From: Pegea sp. RAD2-039
Lineage: Eukaryota > Chordata > Thaliacea > Salpida > Salpidae
Assembly: GCA_034620365.1 (NCBI GenBank)
Contig: JAQGEQ010000338.1
Span: 428,252 to 492,251 of the forward strand
Direction of reading: 5' to 3'
DNA length: 64,000 nt
Below, piece after piece: positions 49,151-62,150 of this stretch. Below the pieces are notes generated by a model. It saw only the letters and a list, made by a program, of their open reading frames with translations, was not told the origin of the DNA and ran no database searches. The position numbers were made by a program, and so were the translations under genes. Every line of letters begins with the position of its first letter. Within the stretch, counting starts at the first letter, position 1.

Positions 49151-50768
49151 ATTGAATCTTTTATTGTAACTTGATAAAAAGTGAATATTTGTCAACAAAA
49201 AGTTTATACTTAAAATAAAAAAAAAAAAATGCTTGTAAACTTAATTCTACAAACACTAGATTGCATTAAACTTATAAGAAATGAAAAGTAGAAAAATCTC
49301 GGTTATATTTAAAAATTTTAAGTTTCCTAGAAATTAATTAATTTGTATTTCTATTTAGAATTTAGAATAAGAAAACAAAAAACATTAACAAACATCCATA
49401 TTTTTTATATCATTAAACCATTAAATATCATTTCGACAATTCTATTTTTTATCCTCTGGAAAGCTAAACACAGCTGACTAATAACAAGAAAGTTACAAAT
49501 ATTTTTTCATCAGATAAAAAATCAAAAATATTATTTCGTTTCTTGATTGTAAAAATTCTAAATTTCTAAAGTTGACAATTCATTTGCAGAAAGTTAAACT
49601 TAATGTAATATGCAGTATACTAATGAATATACGAAGTAATATGAATTACAAAACTATTTTAAGTAATCGAGACATACTAATAAAATTATTTTTACAAATT
49701 TGATTAGAACATTGTTTATTCTCAATTAAATGTTTTAAAAAATCATTTTTTTTTAAATCAATTTGTTAAATAAGTATTTTATTTAAGTTGATTTTAACAT
49801 TAAAACCGAAATATTTTTAAACAAATTATTTTCAATATATAAACTAAACTTTAAAACTAGAAATCTTTTTGAAGTTCATACAGCATTTTGAAGTAGATAT
49901 AGGAGATGCATAAAAGTAAAAAAAAAACTTCTTAAGGAGATTTCAGGTTCAACAAAAAATAGAGATTTATCAGATTGTGATTTTGTTATCATTATTTAAA
50001 TAGTAACTAGAAATAAAAGATTTTAAAATGATCAAATTCCCTAACTACTGATATCGAATAATATTTTAAAACAAAAATTTCTTAAATCAAATATAAGATA
50101 TAAAAACTAAAATTTATAGAAAAATATTTATTTCAATATACATCTATATCAACAATAAACAATTTCGATTAAGTTTTTTTTTTCAAATAGTTAAATGCTG
50201 AAAAGATACAATTAAATTTTTATAAAGTTAATATTTCTATTTATATTTTAGAATTGAAAAAAAGAAAACCATGCAGAAAGTTTATTTTGATTTTTAAACA
50301 TTAAGTATTAAATTTTGAATTTTTTTTTATCTGGTATTATCTAAATACAAGCTTAGATAATCTTTTATGAGACATTATTTTCATACTATTATGCATTTGA
50401 CACAATTGACTAAAATTATAAATATCCATTTTTAAACAGAATTCATAAATTATAAAAAAAAGTTAAAATAAAACTACGTAATTAAAATTACACCAGTCCT
50501 AAAAGTAAGTTTTTTATATTTGATTTATCCTAATTGTTAGCCTAGCAAAATATCTTTTAAATCTACTGTAAACAACTTGTAAGTAAAATATTTACTCAAA
50601 TACTTTTTCTTAACTTCAGATTATGAAACATTCTGGTGATTAACCCACTTTTTGAAGATTGTTTCCTAAAAAACAGGTCTATTTTTAATCCTCAAGTTAG
50701 TTTAAAGCAATTGACTAAAAAGATTATTTAAGTTTCAGATATTTATTATTGTAGCAAACTCAATCTAT

Positions 50769-50782
50769 CCGCTAGATGGCGC
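50769..50782 (+). promoter_or_regulatory. CTCF-core-like site CCGCTAGATGGCGC
   Basis: Right-arm mate of 8,175, 14 of 14 positions conserved. Confidence 0.5.
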
Positions 50783-51653
50783 AAACAGTCAAAACAACTA
50801 ATTATAATTTTTGCATTTTTGTAATGAATCAAACAATAGAAATTAAATTTGTTTTAAACTGTATACATTATCTATGATTTTTAAATTGCTTTTACTTTTA
50901 ATCCTAAAAAATGGTTTATTAGTTAAAATGTATATCATTAAACAAAAGTTAGAAATTTCTTTTTTCTTCAGATAAACTTTAACTACTTCAGAATTTGATG
51001 TAATAAAGCTATTTCATCTTATAACTGTTAATTAATATCTTGTTAATTTAATTAGGTCTTCTTAAATTAATGATAAAAATTCTTTTTTGTTTTAAAATAA
51101 AGAAATCAAAATAATTATTATGTGAATAGTTAGATATTTAATTAAAGCAAAAATTATAATCTTTATAATAATTATATTTTTAATTACAATATCAATTGAA
51201 TAAACCATGACTAATCTTTGATGAAACTACAAACATAAGAGTTGGTACAGCTCATTTATAACTGTATACTTTTATTATGATTTGTATAAATATTATTACA
51301 ATATCTTAGTTATCGTTAGTTTTAATGTGTAAAGCCTTCAAGTGATAATTGTAAATTTAGTAAATTATCCAAATTGTTAAAACCTGTTGATCACTTCATA
51401 TTAATACAATTAATTTTTTTTCTGAAAACGCAAAATCTTGATGTTTCTTCAAGAATTGAAAAACAACTTTGGTTTGTGGTATTGATGAGTTTTATACAAA
51501 AAAACTCTTTTTTAAAAAAGTGTTGTGTTAAATGAATAAAATAAAGATTAAGAAAAATCAAATTACACTTGTACAAGCAGCTTATAAATTTCAAGAAATC
51601 TCAAAAGAACACAAAACCTTATTTTTTCCATGGAAAGATTTATTTGACATCAA

Positions 51654-51860
51654 GATGCAAAATTGCATCGTCCAAATTCAGATACTACATATCAATTATT
51701 TGATACTAAAACAATCTTTTCTCGTAATCTATACAGGTTATTTATTATCTTCATTCAATCTTATGTTTGTGGTGTCGGTAAATTTTTTGATTGCTTTAAT
51801 CAATCAATAAGGTTATTGATGATATTGTTTCTTTACTGATATTATTAGTTTAATTTAATA
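51654..51860 (+). repeat. M2 module (right arm)
   Basis: Perfect palindrome GATGCAAAATTGCATC at 51,654-51,669 and G block CTTATGTTTGTGGTGTCGGT at 51,760. Confidence 0.72.
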
Positions 51861-52140
51861 CTAATTATCATTAAACTGAGCTTCAGTCAAAACTTTTATT
51901 TTGTTCCTTTATATCTCTCAATAATTTATTTTCCTGTTTTTACTTATTGTTAAATAATATTAGATTCTAATTAACACTGCATGTTTACAAATATTTATAG
52001 TATAAATAGTATTTGATAAAATGGAAATTAAGAGTACGTTGGTCAGTCTGACTATTTTAAAAACTTTATTATTTTAGATAATGTAAATGAATCAAGACTA
52101 AAAGATAAATCTACAAAAAACAATTCAACTATTTCCTTTT

Positions 52141-52162
52141 CCGCTACTTGTGCGCTAGACGG
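52141..52162 (-). promoter_or_regulatory. Islet, double type
   Basis: CCGCTACTTGTGCGCTAGAC on the plus strand; mate of 6,761. Confidence 0.45.
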
Positions 52163-52596
52163 TTACTTATAAAAATAAAACATGTGAAAAATACACAATT
52201 GTATTATAATCTTAATATTTTTTTGGCAGTATTTTCAACTTACAAAATATATTATCTAATGATTTTAGATATTAATTTTAAGTAGTTTAATTATTTTTTA
52301 TTAATTTAAAAAAGTTTGGTAATTTACATAATTCCATTTATAAAAGTTATTTTTACTTTTTGTAATTTGATATATCAACGGCAAAAATATGAAATTTTAG
52401 AAAAAAAATAATATTCTTTGATATTTCAGCTCATGATAGAAAATTTGTAAACTTTTTGATATTTGTCAAATGCAATAAACTATCAACTGGATTAAAAACA
52501 GAATTGCCAAGCTGATATTTAATGATTTCGATTAAATGATATTATAAAGCAAAATACTAGTTTTGCCGAATGAAAAGCTTCTAATTCCTAAAAATT

Positions 52597-52875
52597 TGTC
52601 ATAATACCAACAACATGTTTACAAACATATTTTGTGATGAATAATTACTCAAGTTATTAAACTTATTTATTATTTAAAGCTTTGTTGTAAGGTACTTTAG
52701 CTCCAAATTTTAAAACTTTGCAATCCTTTACGAGAGAATGAGTTTTATTTTACTTTTCATTTCTTATAAACGTTGTTGCAATCTGAAGTGTATGGCATCA
52801 AGTATAAATGGAAATAATTTCATAATTTTCTTGATAAGCAATTGGTTGACAAATACTGTTCAAATTGAAAGTTTG
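52597..52875 (-). repeat. M1 module copy 12
   Basis: C 52,597-52,628; B 52,680-52,710; A 52,778-52,808; Z 52,846-52,870. Islet at 52,141. Confidence 0.75.
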
Positions 52876-53645
52876 ATTTTAAAGTTGATAAGAAAATTTT
52901 TATAAGTTTAATATTATACAAACCAAATTAGTTTAATTTTGTTGATCAATTTTTATTTAATTCAAATTTAAATTTATTCTACTTCGATGATTAAAATTAA
53001 AAATGATCAGTCGTACTGACGATAAAGAATTAAATCAAAACCATGTGACTTTTTGTTTTTAAAAATGAGACTTTTTTAAGATTCACAGATTATTTTCGTT
53101 TGATCATCAAAATAATCTAAAATTATACAAACCATTGAAGTAATTTCATCAGCAGCTACTAAAGTATTAGATATTTGTTATTAGCCAAGATATTCTATTT
53201 GCTAGAGAACGCAAACGATAAAAGCAAAAAGTTATCTAAGAAGTTAATGGGTTTTTAATTAATCTATTAGATTTAATTTAACCTGCGTACACTATTCATA
53301 TTATCAAAATTACATTTGGTTTTAACTTTTGAAAAATATATTCTTTAAAAGTTAAAATTTATTTTAGTAAACATTTGCTCGAATATTATATATACAATTT
53401 ATATTTGTTAAATTTGTGTTTATATTTTTGCTTTATTGGGATCTATTTAATTACGATTAATCGTTTACACTGAACTACGAACTTTTGTATTCCTCAGAGT
53501 TAATTTACAACTTTAACAAACTTCATGATATTTAATGGTGAAATTAAAAGTAGATTATTTGATGATGAGATTTAACTGAATTTTATTTTGAAGAAATTAC
53601 AATCTCTGTATTTTTTACTTATGAAAAAAAATTAGTTGATAAACA

Positions 53646-53800
53646 GATGCAAAAGTGCATCTTCCAAATATTGCATTTATAAATACTGGATTTGGTATTT
53701 CAGTGAAAAAGGATTTGTAAATGTTATATATAAGCTGCATAAGAACTTAAGTTTGTGGCTTCATCAAAAGTTAAGTATACTTTAATCATTTAAAATGATA
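53646..53800 (+). repeat. M2 variant (right arm, IR-C)
   Basis: Perfect palindrome GATGCAAAAGTGCATC at 53,646-53,661; G block AGTTTGTGGCTTCATCAAAA at 53,750. Confidence 0.72.
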
Positions 53801-54326
53801 TTCAAAAGATGATTACGATGTTAACTAAAGTAATTCTGTTTAATTTATTAATTTAATTATATAAAGCTTTTTGTAGTTTTTTTGAAGATTACATTAAATA
53901 TAGAAATTATAAATGGTTGAAAGATGCAACAACTATTAAAACTTATATGATAATTTTAAAATATCTTCTGTAGTGAGTGAAAGGGATAGAATAATTATAT
54001 AATGAAATAATTTTTTTAAATAGTTAAATGTTTTTATATTTCTATTAAATAGATGAATGTCTTGCTTGGTGACTACGTAAGGAAAAATTAAACTTTGTTT
54101 TAAATAAATATAAATACTTAAGTCTCAACATTTTTTTATTCAATTTCTAAATTGATTTAGTTTTGCGTATCTTGTACTTTTATTAAATTTGCATAAATAT
54201 TGTTACAACTTTTAGATTATTGTTCGTTTGAATCTGTTTGTATTGATTTTATGAAAGAATGTTGAAATTAATTAATTGTGAAAAGTTTTCGAGAATCTTG
54301 TAAGTAATTTAAGAAAGAATTTGTCT

Positions 54327-54480
54327 GAAGTTGATACCAACTGAATTCTAGATTGCGACAAAGTAATAAATAATCAAAAACTCACGTTGTTTGTTTTAAA
54401 AATTATCAGTGGCTACTTAAAATTTAACTTGGAGTCCAAAAACTTTTAACCGAAAATTCAAATAGAAAATAATTTGAATA
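54327..54480 (+). repeat. M1 module copy 13 (decayed)
   Basis: A 54,327-54,360 (GAATTCTAGATTGCGAC) and B 54,428-54,460 are recognisable; C is not. It lies in right-only sequence. Confidence 0.55.
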
Positions 54481-55349
54481 ACTTCTATTTTTTACGAAAA
54501 TCATATATATATCAATGTACTTCTTCTATTAATTGAATTGTATAAAAAACTATTATCACTACGAAATATGCAAAATGCATTCTTACATCTATTTATTTTA
54601 CAATTACATATAATAGTAAGAAATCTAAAAATTTTACAATTCTTTTATTTATTAGCTTGAATTTTAAACTTCTGTTTTTTCAAACAACGTTTTAGTTCAT
54701 TTTATTTTGTTTATGTTTTACAAACAATATAAAAAAAGTCAAATTATTTATAAACATTTATAAACAGTTTATTTACATTACTCTTAAAAAGCAAGTTTTT
54801 GTAGTAAATTTTTCGTATGTTTAAATATTTTAAAACAGCTTTAATATCTTCAATAAACGACTTGTTGGATACAACCTCTAAAATGTTGAATCTTTTAGTA
54901 AAGCCAAAATATTTTGAAGAAACTTGTTTATATAACAGAGCAGAAAAATATTTTGCTACAAAGTATTTAAATTAATTGTTTGTAAAGTATTTTATTTGTA
55001 AGACTTTTCATGTTCTGTTTTTTTATGGAATTTAGTTTTAATTAAAATTTATTGGAATAATCAAAAATCGACTTTTTGTCCGAAGATCGACGAATTTGGA
55101 TACTGAAAAACCTGATTTAGCCATTTTTAATTTGTATTTTTTAAATTATCTAATTACGATTTTCTCTGTATTTATCTGCAAATAAACTGCAGATAAAACA
55201 AGAGAAGAAACAGTTTTCAGTAATCCAGAACTCAATTTTATTTATTAAGTTACTATATTATTTCTATATTATATTATTATACCTTAATTACTTTTATTTC
55301 ACTAATTTCAACGTTATTAAAACGTTTATTTAAATCTTTACAAAAAAAC

Positions 55350-55635
55350 TTTGTTTATCAACAACAAATTAATATTAAAATTGTAAAAACAAATTTGTTT
55401 AAGATTGACCCCACAAACTCTAGATTACGACAAAGTGATAAACAAGGAAATTAAAAAAAAATGCTAAGCTAAATATAAACGGTCTTTTGAAACCTTATTT
55501 GGAGTTGAAACATTGTTCAACGAAAATTCTATCACTAAAGAGAACTTCAGTATCTATTATGTAGAAAAAACGACATAAAAATAATTTCATCTACTTTTGT
55601 AAAGACTTATCTGATAATGTGACAAGACGTTCAAA
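55350..55635 (+). repeat. M1 module copy 14
   Basis: Z near 55,355; A 55,397-55,427 (GACCCCACAAACTCTAGA); B 55,501-55,525; C 55,598-55,632. No mate at the expected left-arm place. Confidence 0.78.
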
Positions 55636-56693
55636 AAAGTTAACTTTCAGTTAATCAAAAAAAATTATTTATAGCATCACTAATATCTGCTTCATATTGA
55701 GTTTTATTTGAAATTTCTTTTCTTTTTAATAAAAATAATTAACCTTAAAACCTATAACTATTCTTAATTTGGTAATTACTTTAAATAAAAACTTATATTA
55801 ATGAATAATATATTATAATAAAAATCAAAAATTAACACTAAAAGAAATAACTTCAGTAATTTTAATTTTTATGATTGAACAAATCAGTTGTTTTGCTAAT
55901 TTTACTTTATATTTTGCATCTGTTTATCAAAAAGGTATTTTTCAAAATAAGAAATAATAACAATTTGATTTTACTGAGATTCTTTGATAATTTAATATTC
56001 TGCTTTTTAATATTAATATTCTTTTTATTTATTTACTTTTTTTATTTACTCAGAAAATATTAGTTTAAATTAGAAAATAATATTCATAATTCTTCATAAT
56101 TCAATGTTTCAAGGATATTTGTATCACTAAAACTCTAACTTGAAGAATCTTCCTAATATTAATTAATTATTAAACTGCTTAGTATTAGACATCTAAATTT
56201 TTGGTTACTTTAAATCAACTTGCCTTAAATCTAATTTAATAAATCTATTACTGGAAGCCTTACTTATTATGATTCTTAATTTTAGCCAGAAATCAACTTA
56301 AATGTCTTCTGATTACTTGCTGAAAAGCATCATCTGATGACTTCACCTCTAAAAACCAAAAATTATCAAAACGTTTACTGATGTCATCTTTTTCAAATTT
56401 ATTTTAGTATTAGTAAACTAAAACATAAATTTACAACTTGTAAAGTATTTTATTTAATTTAAATTTAATTTAGTTTTCAGTTTTAATAGATTTTTATGAA
56501 TATTTCAAGTTTGATGGAATTACTGTATGTTTTAAAGTGTAAGGTTGTAAAAGAACATTTTTAAAAATAGAAAATAGTTAATATCATTAAAGTCTGATTT
56601 TTTCTTCAGATGTACTTGCTGATTAATTTTATTTTTTAATCTAAAGTAGAAGTAGAAATACTAATTTTGCTGAAATAAAAGTTTTGTATTTCT

Positions 56694-56990
56694 AAACATT
56701 CTATCACGTTGTCAGTATCGATGTTTACAAGAGCTTTGAACTAAATTATTTTGTTGTTGTTTGTTGTAAAGAATAGAAACTCAAGTTATTCTACTTAATT
56801 AATATTTCGTTGAAAGGTAATTCAACTCCAAATTTCAAAATGATTCCCACACGACTGTAGCGTCCAGTTTGAATGTACTTTATATTATTTATAAACTTTT
56901 CTGAAATCTAGTGTTTGTGGGATCAAGTTCAAACGATTAAAATTTTCTAGTTTCAATAATAAACTTCTTGTTGACAGATAATGCTGAAAT
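56694..56990 (-). repeat. M1 module copy 15
   Basis: C 56,694-56,728; B 56,806-56,834; A 56,905-56,937 (TTTGTGGGATCAAGTTCAA); Z 56,968-56,990. Outermost matched part of IR-A. Confidence 0.8.
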
Positions 56991-58081
56991 AGAAAAATCG
57001 ATTTTTAAGTTGATAAGAAAATTTGACTATAAATCTATTTTCGTAGTAAACAAAAGTAGGTTAAGATTAAAACTAGATTAAAAATAAGTTTTTTACGAAG
57101 TTTAATTTAATTTAAAGTTACTTTAATGCTTTAAAAGAAATTTATTTGTCGCGATTGTTACAATTTTAGGTTTTTGAAAAACTAAGTACAATTTACTTAC
57201 TAAAAATTGTGAGTATTATAAGGTTTAGAAATTCTGTTGGTTTGATCTTCAAAATATTTCTGGAAATAGTTTCAGAAAAGTTTTTTTGAAAAGTAAAAAT
57301 AAAAACTATTTATTACGAGTTGTATTTTCTTTTTCATAATTAACCGTCTAGCTTTTCAAGCAATTTTTTTGAAACAATAGTCAAAATATTTCTTTTATTT
57401 ACATAATGTGAATACAACTAGGTTATATTTTTCAATCTTGTTTAGTTTTTATATATTTAGTTATTATAAATAAATCTACATTTGACTTCAAGAAATATTT
57501 TTAAAAGAATTTAACAATTACATTAAAATATATATATAATATTCAAAGTAATCAATAAAAACTTTTCTGTGACCAAAATTAGTATTTCTAAACACATAAT
57601 AAACAAGTAATTCTAGTTAAAATAGATAAATAAGCAGCAAAATTAAAATTTATATTTAATAAATTACCAATTATACGTTTATAATACCATATATATTGTT
57701 TCTGTGATTATTGATTTAAATAAATTTAAAGCAATCTTGTAATCTACAAATAGAATTATATCACTTAACCAAAAATTTTTTTGCACTTTTATTAGAAATT
57801 GTGTTCACTGTGGAAACTATTTTTTACTTAAACTTTTATGTGGCATTTGGAATAATTAGTTAAATTGAAATTAAATTTTTAACGATTTAACTCTGTATAT
57901 GAAATATTTACAAGAAAATCCTTATCAATTATTTTTTAACAATAAAAAACATAAGGAAAAAATATTAGTTTGCTTTGTAGCACAAAACATGCACCAATCT
58001 ACAAATTGTACAGTTCATTTAAGTGGTTCAATAAAATACTAATTAAGTTTCAAAGATTTGTTGTTGTAACCAAAATACGAT

Positions 58082-58098
58082 AACCGCTATGTGGCGCT
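58082..58098 (+). promoter_or_regulatory. CTCF-core-like site, one change
   Basis: CCGCTATGTGGCGC; mate of 4,931 with T for G at position 7 of the core. Confidence 0.42.
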
Positions 58099-58420
58099 AC
58101 GAGTGAAAAGATCAAATTTTAATTTATGATTAGGAAATTAATAATAAAGATTTTTTGGTAACTATCTAATTTATTCATAATAATAAAGTTACTTATTTAG
58201 AAGCAACTTTGATTTTGTGGAAATGAATTCAAGCATGTCACCCTAAAGTGAAAACAGTTTTGTACATGCAATAAAATAAATAAATAAACTTCTAATTTTC
58301 TAAAACTGTAAATATACTTTACAGTATACATAAAATTATTGCTAGTGGTCAACTGTAAACACTTTCAATAAAATTTGATAAACTTTTTTTAAAAACTGTA
58401 ATTCTATTTGAAGTTTTCAT

Positions 58421-58443
58421 TTCTACTATAGTGCGCTATCAAA
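58421..58443 (-). promoter_or_regulatory. Islet, GATAGCGCAC type
   Basis: CTACTATAGTGCGCTATC on the plus strand; mate of 4,591. Confidence 0.42.
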
Positions 58444-58649
58444 CATAAAAAATATTTCAATCTTAATATGATTTCGAAACATTATATTATTTATCTTGAA
58501 AATAGATTAAACAACTGAAATTAGTTATTATTATAAAGAAGTGATTTTTTTGTAGTATTTGATTATCTAAAAATATATATTTGATGAGTATGTAAACAAA
58601 GATTATATAGTCTATAATTGTTATAAACAGTTTAAGAACAAAAAAACTA

Positions 58650-59500
58650 ACATGGCTTCTGACTTGATTTTCTTTTAATGTTTATTTGTCAGCACGACCA
58701 CTAAGTTTCTATTGAAGCATTAATGTAGAAATCACTTTAAATCTGACTCAAATAAAACTTCTTACAAGATTAATTTCTCAACTACTTACAACCTTAAACT
58801 AATTTCGTTTGTATAACAAATTGATTACATCTTAATTTTTTAATAAATTATGTATCAGTTTTAATGTCAAAATTACTATTTGACCTTTGGCTTGTCATCA
58901 AAAAATTATTTTTATTTAAAGAAACAATTAAATTCTATTATTTTGCATAATTAACAAAGAAGACAATAAACTATTCTTAATTTGCAAAGTCAGATATACA
59001 ATTAAGTTTGTATAAATAATAAGAAAAAAAATGATTTTAAGAAGAATAAAGTTTTAGTAATTTTTAAAAAGTAATTTTACTACTATAGACTTACGAAAGA
59101 CGAAATTAACAACTTTAGAAAATTTGTTTTTTTTGCCTCTTTTTGTTATATAACACGACATTTTGATCAAATAGATAAAACAAAGAAACTTTCAAATTAT
59201 TGACTTTAACTTGAAGTAATGTTTGCAAAAATATATTTATGTATGGTTGTAAAAAAAAAGTATTTCAAATATTATGTATACTTTACTGATATTATTATTG
59301 AAAAAATGTTGTTATGATGTTACTCTAAACCTAAAATAACAATTTTGATTTTTTTTATTAAAATCAAAAATTAATTTTTTCAATAGATTCAAAAAAGAAA
59401 GCAACAAAGCTAATATATAATAACTATAAAATTTTCTAACAGTTACATTTAACTTTATATAAAATTTTTGAGCTGATGTTTACAGATAACAATTATAACT
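58650..59500. other. No gene or clear repeat
   Basis: A+T-rich; 58,650-58,760 carries CACATGGCTT/GACTTGATT-like wording related to 5.89 and 37.1 kb. Otherwise nothing recognised. Confidence 0.5.
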
Positions 59501-60220
59501 TTTACAACATGTATATTTTGATAGTTAAAAGCAAATGTAATTTTTATTACTTAAATATTGAATACAGTTTACCATAAATTAACTTTCGAAATTGAATAAA
59601 AAACTTTCTGAGACATAAGTATTTATATTTAGTTAAAACAAATATTAATTTTTCTTGCGTAGTCACCAAGCAAGACAAAATTCTATTTAATAAAAAGAGA
59701 AAAATAATAAACCATTTTGAATTTGTTTTTTCATTAGATAATAATTCTATTCCTTTTACTTACTACAAAATATATTTTAAAATTTTGATATAAGTTCTAA
59801 CAGTTGTTGCATCTCTCAACCATTTATAATTTCTATATTTAATATGATCTTCAAAAAAACTAAAAAGAGCTTTACATCATTAAATTAATAAATTAAACAA
59901 AATTACTTTAGTAAAAATCGTAATCATCTATTGAATATCATTTTAAATGATTAAAGTATAAATAATTTTCGATGAAACCACAAACATAAGGTTATATCCA
60001 GCTTATAAATAACATTTAAAAATTCCTTTTTACTGAAATACCAAAACCAGTATTTATAAATGCAATATTTGGAAGATTCACTTTTGCATCTGTTTATCAA
60101 CTAAGTAGTTTTCATAAGTAAGTAATACGGAGATTGTATTTTCTTTAAAATAAAATTTAGTTAAATCTCATCATCAAAAAAATCTACATTTAATCTCACC
60201 ATTAAAAAGAAAAATTTAAA
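59500..60220 (+). repeat. Third copy of part of IR-C
   Basis: Direct relative of 33,600-34,220, sharing AAAAAACTTTCTGAGAC, AGTCACCAAGC and CTCATCATCAAA in order. The adjoining 60,236-60,330 matches 355-450, sharing TTCAACACTTTGGTAAAAC. Confidence 0.75.
59960..60090 (-). repeat. M2 variant (third IR-C copy)
   Basis: G block as GATGAAACCACAAACATAAG at 59,970; hairpin with one mismatch (GATTCACTTTTGCATC) at 60,075-60,090. Confidence 0.7.
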
Positions 60221-60369
60221 AATTATTTAATTTATATTGTTGTAATACTAATTTCAACACTTTGGTAAAACGACAAACCCAAAATAATATTATTAAAAAT
60301 TACATATTTTTATTTATATTTATATGAAATAATACAAGTAACGTACTTAAAATCGATATAAAATTTTTA

Positions 60370-60570
60370 CTTGAAGTTGTTATGTCATTTCTCATAAAAA
60401 AATGGTAACAATTTATTTAACTGATTTAGTAATTAAAATTTCGTTGAAAAATATTTCAACTCTAAAAATATCAATCAACACAAACTACATCAGAATAATC
60501 CTTCGTTAGTTTTTCATTATTTATTACTTTGTCGCAATATAGAGTTTGTGATATCAAGTTCAAACGAATT
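60370..60570 (-). repeat. M1 module copy 16
   Basis: B 60,440-60,467 and A 60,537-60,566 are clear; C is worn (near 60,375). Outside IR-A. Confidence 0.65.
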
Positions 60571-62150
60571 ATTTTTTAAAGTTGTTATAAAGGCTTTAGA
60601 AAATATCTACGATTAAATAATCTCTTTTTCTTTGATAATAATTAATACATACATATTCAAACTTACAATAATTTAAAACTTGTAACAATGTTTATGTAAT
60701 TCTAATAAGTGTATAGTATACCCAAAAAACATAAAATGAAAAACCGAAAAAAATACGTTTTGAGTTTAAACAAATGATGAAAAAGTTCTTCGGAAAATTA
60801 AAGTTTAGAGTTTTTGGAAAAAAATTTAATCTTCTTCAGTTTGTAAACTTTTTTTGTTATCTCTTATCTAAGTCATTTGGTTATAATAATTTTAAAAACG
60901 TTTAGCTTAAAGGTAAGCATGAACAATCTAATTTTTATCTAAACTTGTTACTATTGAAATAAATAATCTATTAAAAGAAGAATTTTTGAAAATCATCTTT
61001 CTTTAGAAACGAAATGATTTAGAATTTGCTTTATATCAAAATATCAGATGTTAATAAGAACTGCATCATTTCAGTGATAAAATTTTTGAAAACATAAACC
61101 AACAAGTTGAATATCGGTGACATTTCAGTTTAACCTTTGATTGTTAATAAAATAGAAAGGTAGTTTAATAAAAAACGTATTTATTGACATATTTAGTTTA
61201 TAATACAAATACACGCTGAAGTAGAAATGTTTTGAAAACTCCTCACACAATTATATTAGTTGTTTGATTGTCAATAATTTGAAATTAGTCAAAGAAATTA
61301 TGTTTACGAAACAATTTAAAATTTTGAAAATTATTTGACTTTTAATCCAAACTTAGTAAGTTATCATAGTTTAAACAAATCTTTTATAAAACTAATTGAT
61401 GTTTTCATCACACATCTAGATGATCGTAAATTCAACAAATATTAAAACTCTTTATCTTTATATAGAGACCTTTGAGTTATCCAGAACATTTATACTTTCA
61501 GTTTAAATGAAGAAGTTGAGATTATTTCTATGTTTAAAATATAATAAATAAACTTAACTGAGTTTGAAACTTTTTCAACTTTTGTTTAATGATGTTATTT
61601 ACTTTCACTTTCTAATCTTATTCACGACCCGTAGCATCTTACCTCAGTTCAAATCTTACTGCCAAGAAATAGATTATTATAAATTATTTTCATCTTTTGT
61701 GGCTTATATTGAACGTTTTTGATGCTCTTTTTACTTCAATAATTGTGTTTACGTAATCTTACTAGCTTAAGCTACTTGATTAGTGACTGGCAAGCTGAAA
61801 AACCCCAAAATATATTTTTGCTATCTATATATCGCACTTTCTAGCGGATAGAACATTTCTGTTACAAAAAGAAAAATTTTGTAGACTAAAATATACAAAA
61901 TGTTCATTTCACACAAATTTTAAGTTGAAATAAGAATAATATTCTAACAATAAAATTTTCTTAAAAATGTCAATTGATAGAAGGATGCATATTATTTGGT
62001 AAAACCGCAATCTTCTTTCAAATAAAAAAATGATTTTTTGTTCTTAAAGCTTATTTACAACCAAAGATAATTATCATATTATATATTTTACCAACTTCAA
62101 ATCAATAATTTGAATGATTTATTTATTTTTCTAATCAATATAAACGTCTG
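60570..62150. other. Mostly unique non-coding sequence
   Basis: No arm mates were recognised apart from the islet at 61,831. At 61,555-61,731 a plus-strand frame stays open for about 57 codons without an ATG (including TTRSILPQFKSYCQEI) in a G+C-richer patch. It could be an exon, but no splice partner was found. Confidence 0.45.
61831..61850 (+). promoter_or_regulatory. Islet, GATAGCGCAC type
   Basis: ATCGCACTTTCTAGCGGATA in otherwise unique sequence. Confidence 0.42.

Larger units (their letters stand above)
52800..54790 (-). repeat. IR-C right-arm copy
   Basis: Inverted partner of 33,290-34,940. Only the ends (to about 53,040 and from about 54,750) have mates in the IR-A left arm, so about 1.7 kb was gained here or lost there. 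Confidence 0.82.
42480..57020 (-). repeat. IR-A right arm of a large inverted duplication
   Basis: Inverted partner of 1.4-18.45 kb. Right-only segments are the LINE at 43,923-44,600 and about 53.04-54.75 kb; the latter has a relative at 33.3-34.7 kb in the spacer. An M1 copy near 55.4 kb also lacks a left mate. About 55.65-56.6 kb shows no clear mate and includes a slightly G+C-richer patch at 56,290-56,400. No genes other than the LINE remnant. Confidence 0.87.
57640..58650 (-). repeat. Segment inverted with 4.5-5.57 kb
   Basis: Lies just outside the IR-A right arm, whereas its partner lies inside the left arm. The order of segments was therefore rearranged after or during duplication. Confidence 0.78.

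Noticed and set aside
51532-51810. Open frame of 92 codons on the plus strand
   Set aside because: It covers an M2 copy and the hairpin; the left-arm mate (7.1-7.4 kb) breaks the frame. Likely chance.
61640-61675. tRNA B-box-like GTTCAAATC
   Set aside because: No A box at the right distance and no cloverleaf could be drawn.
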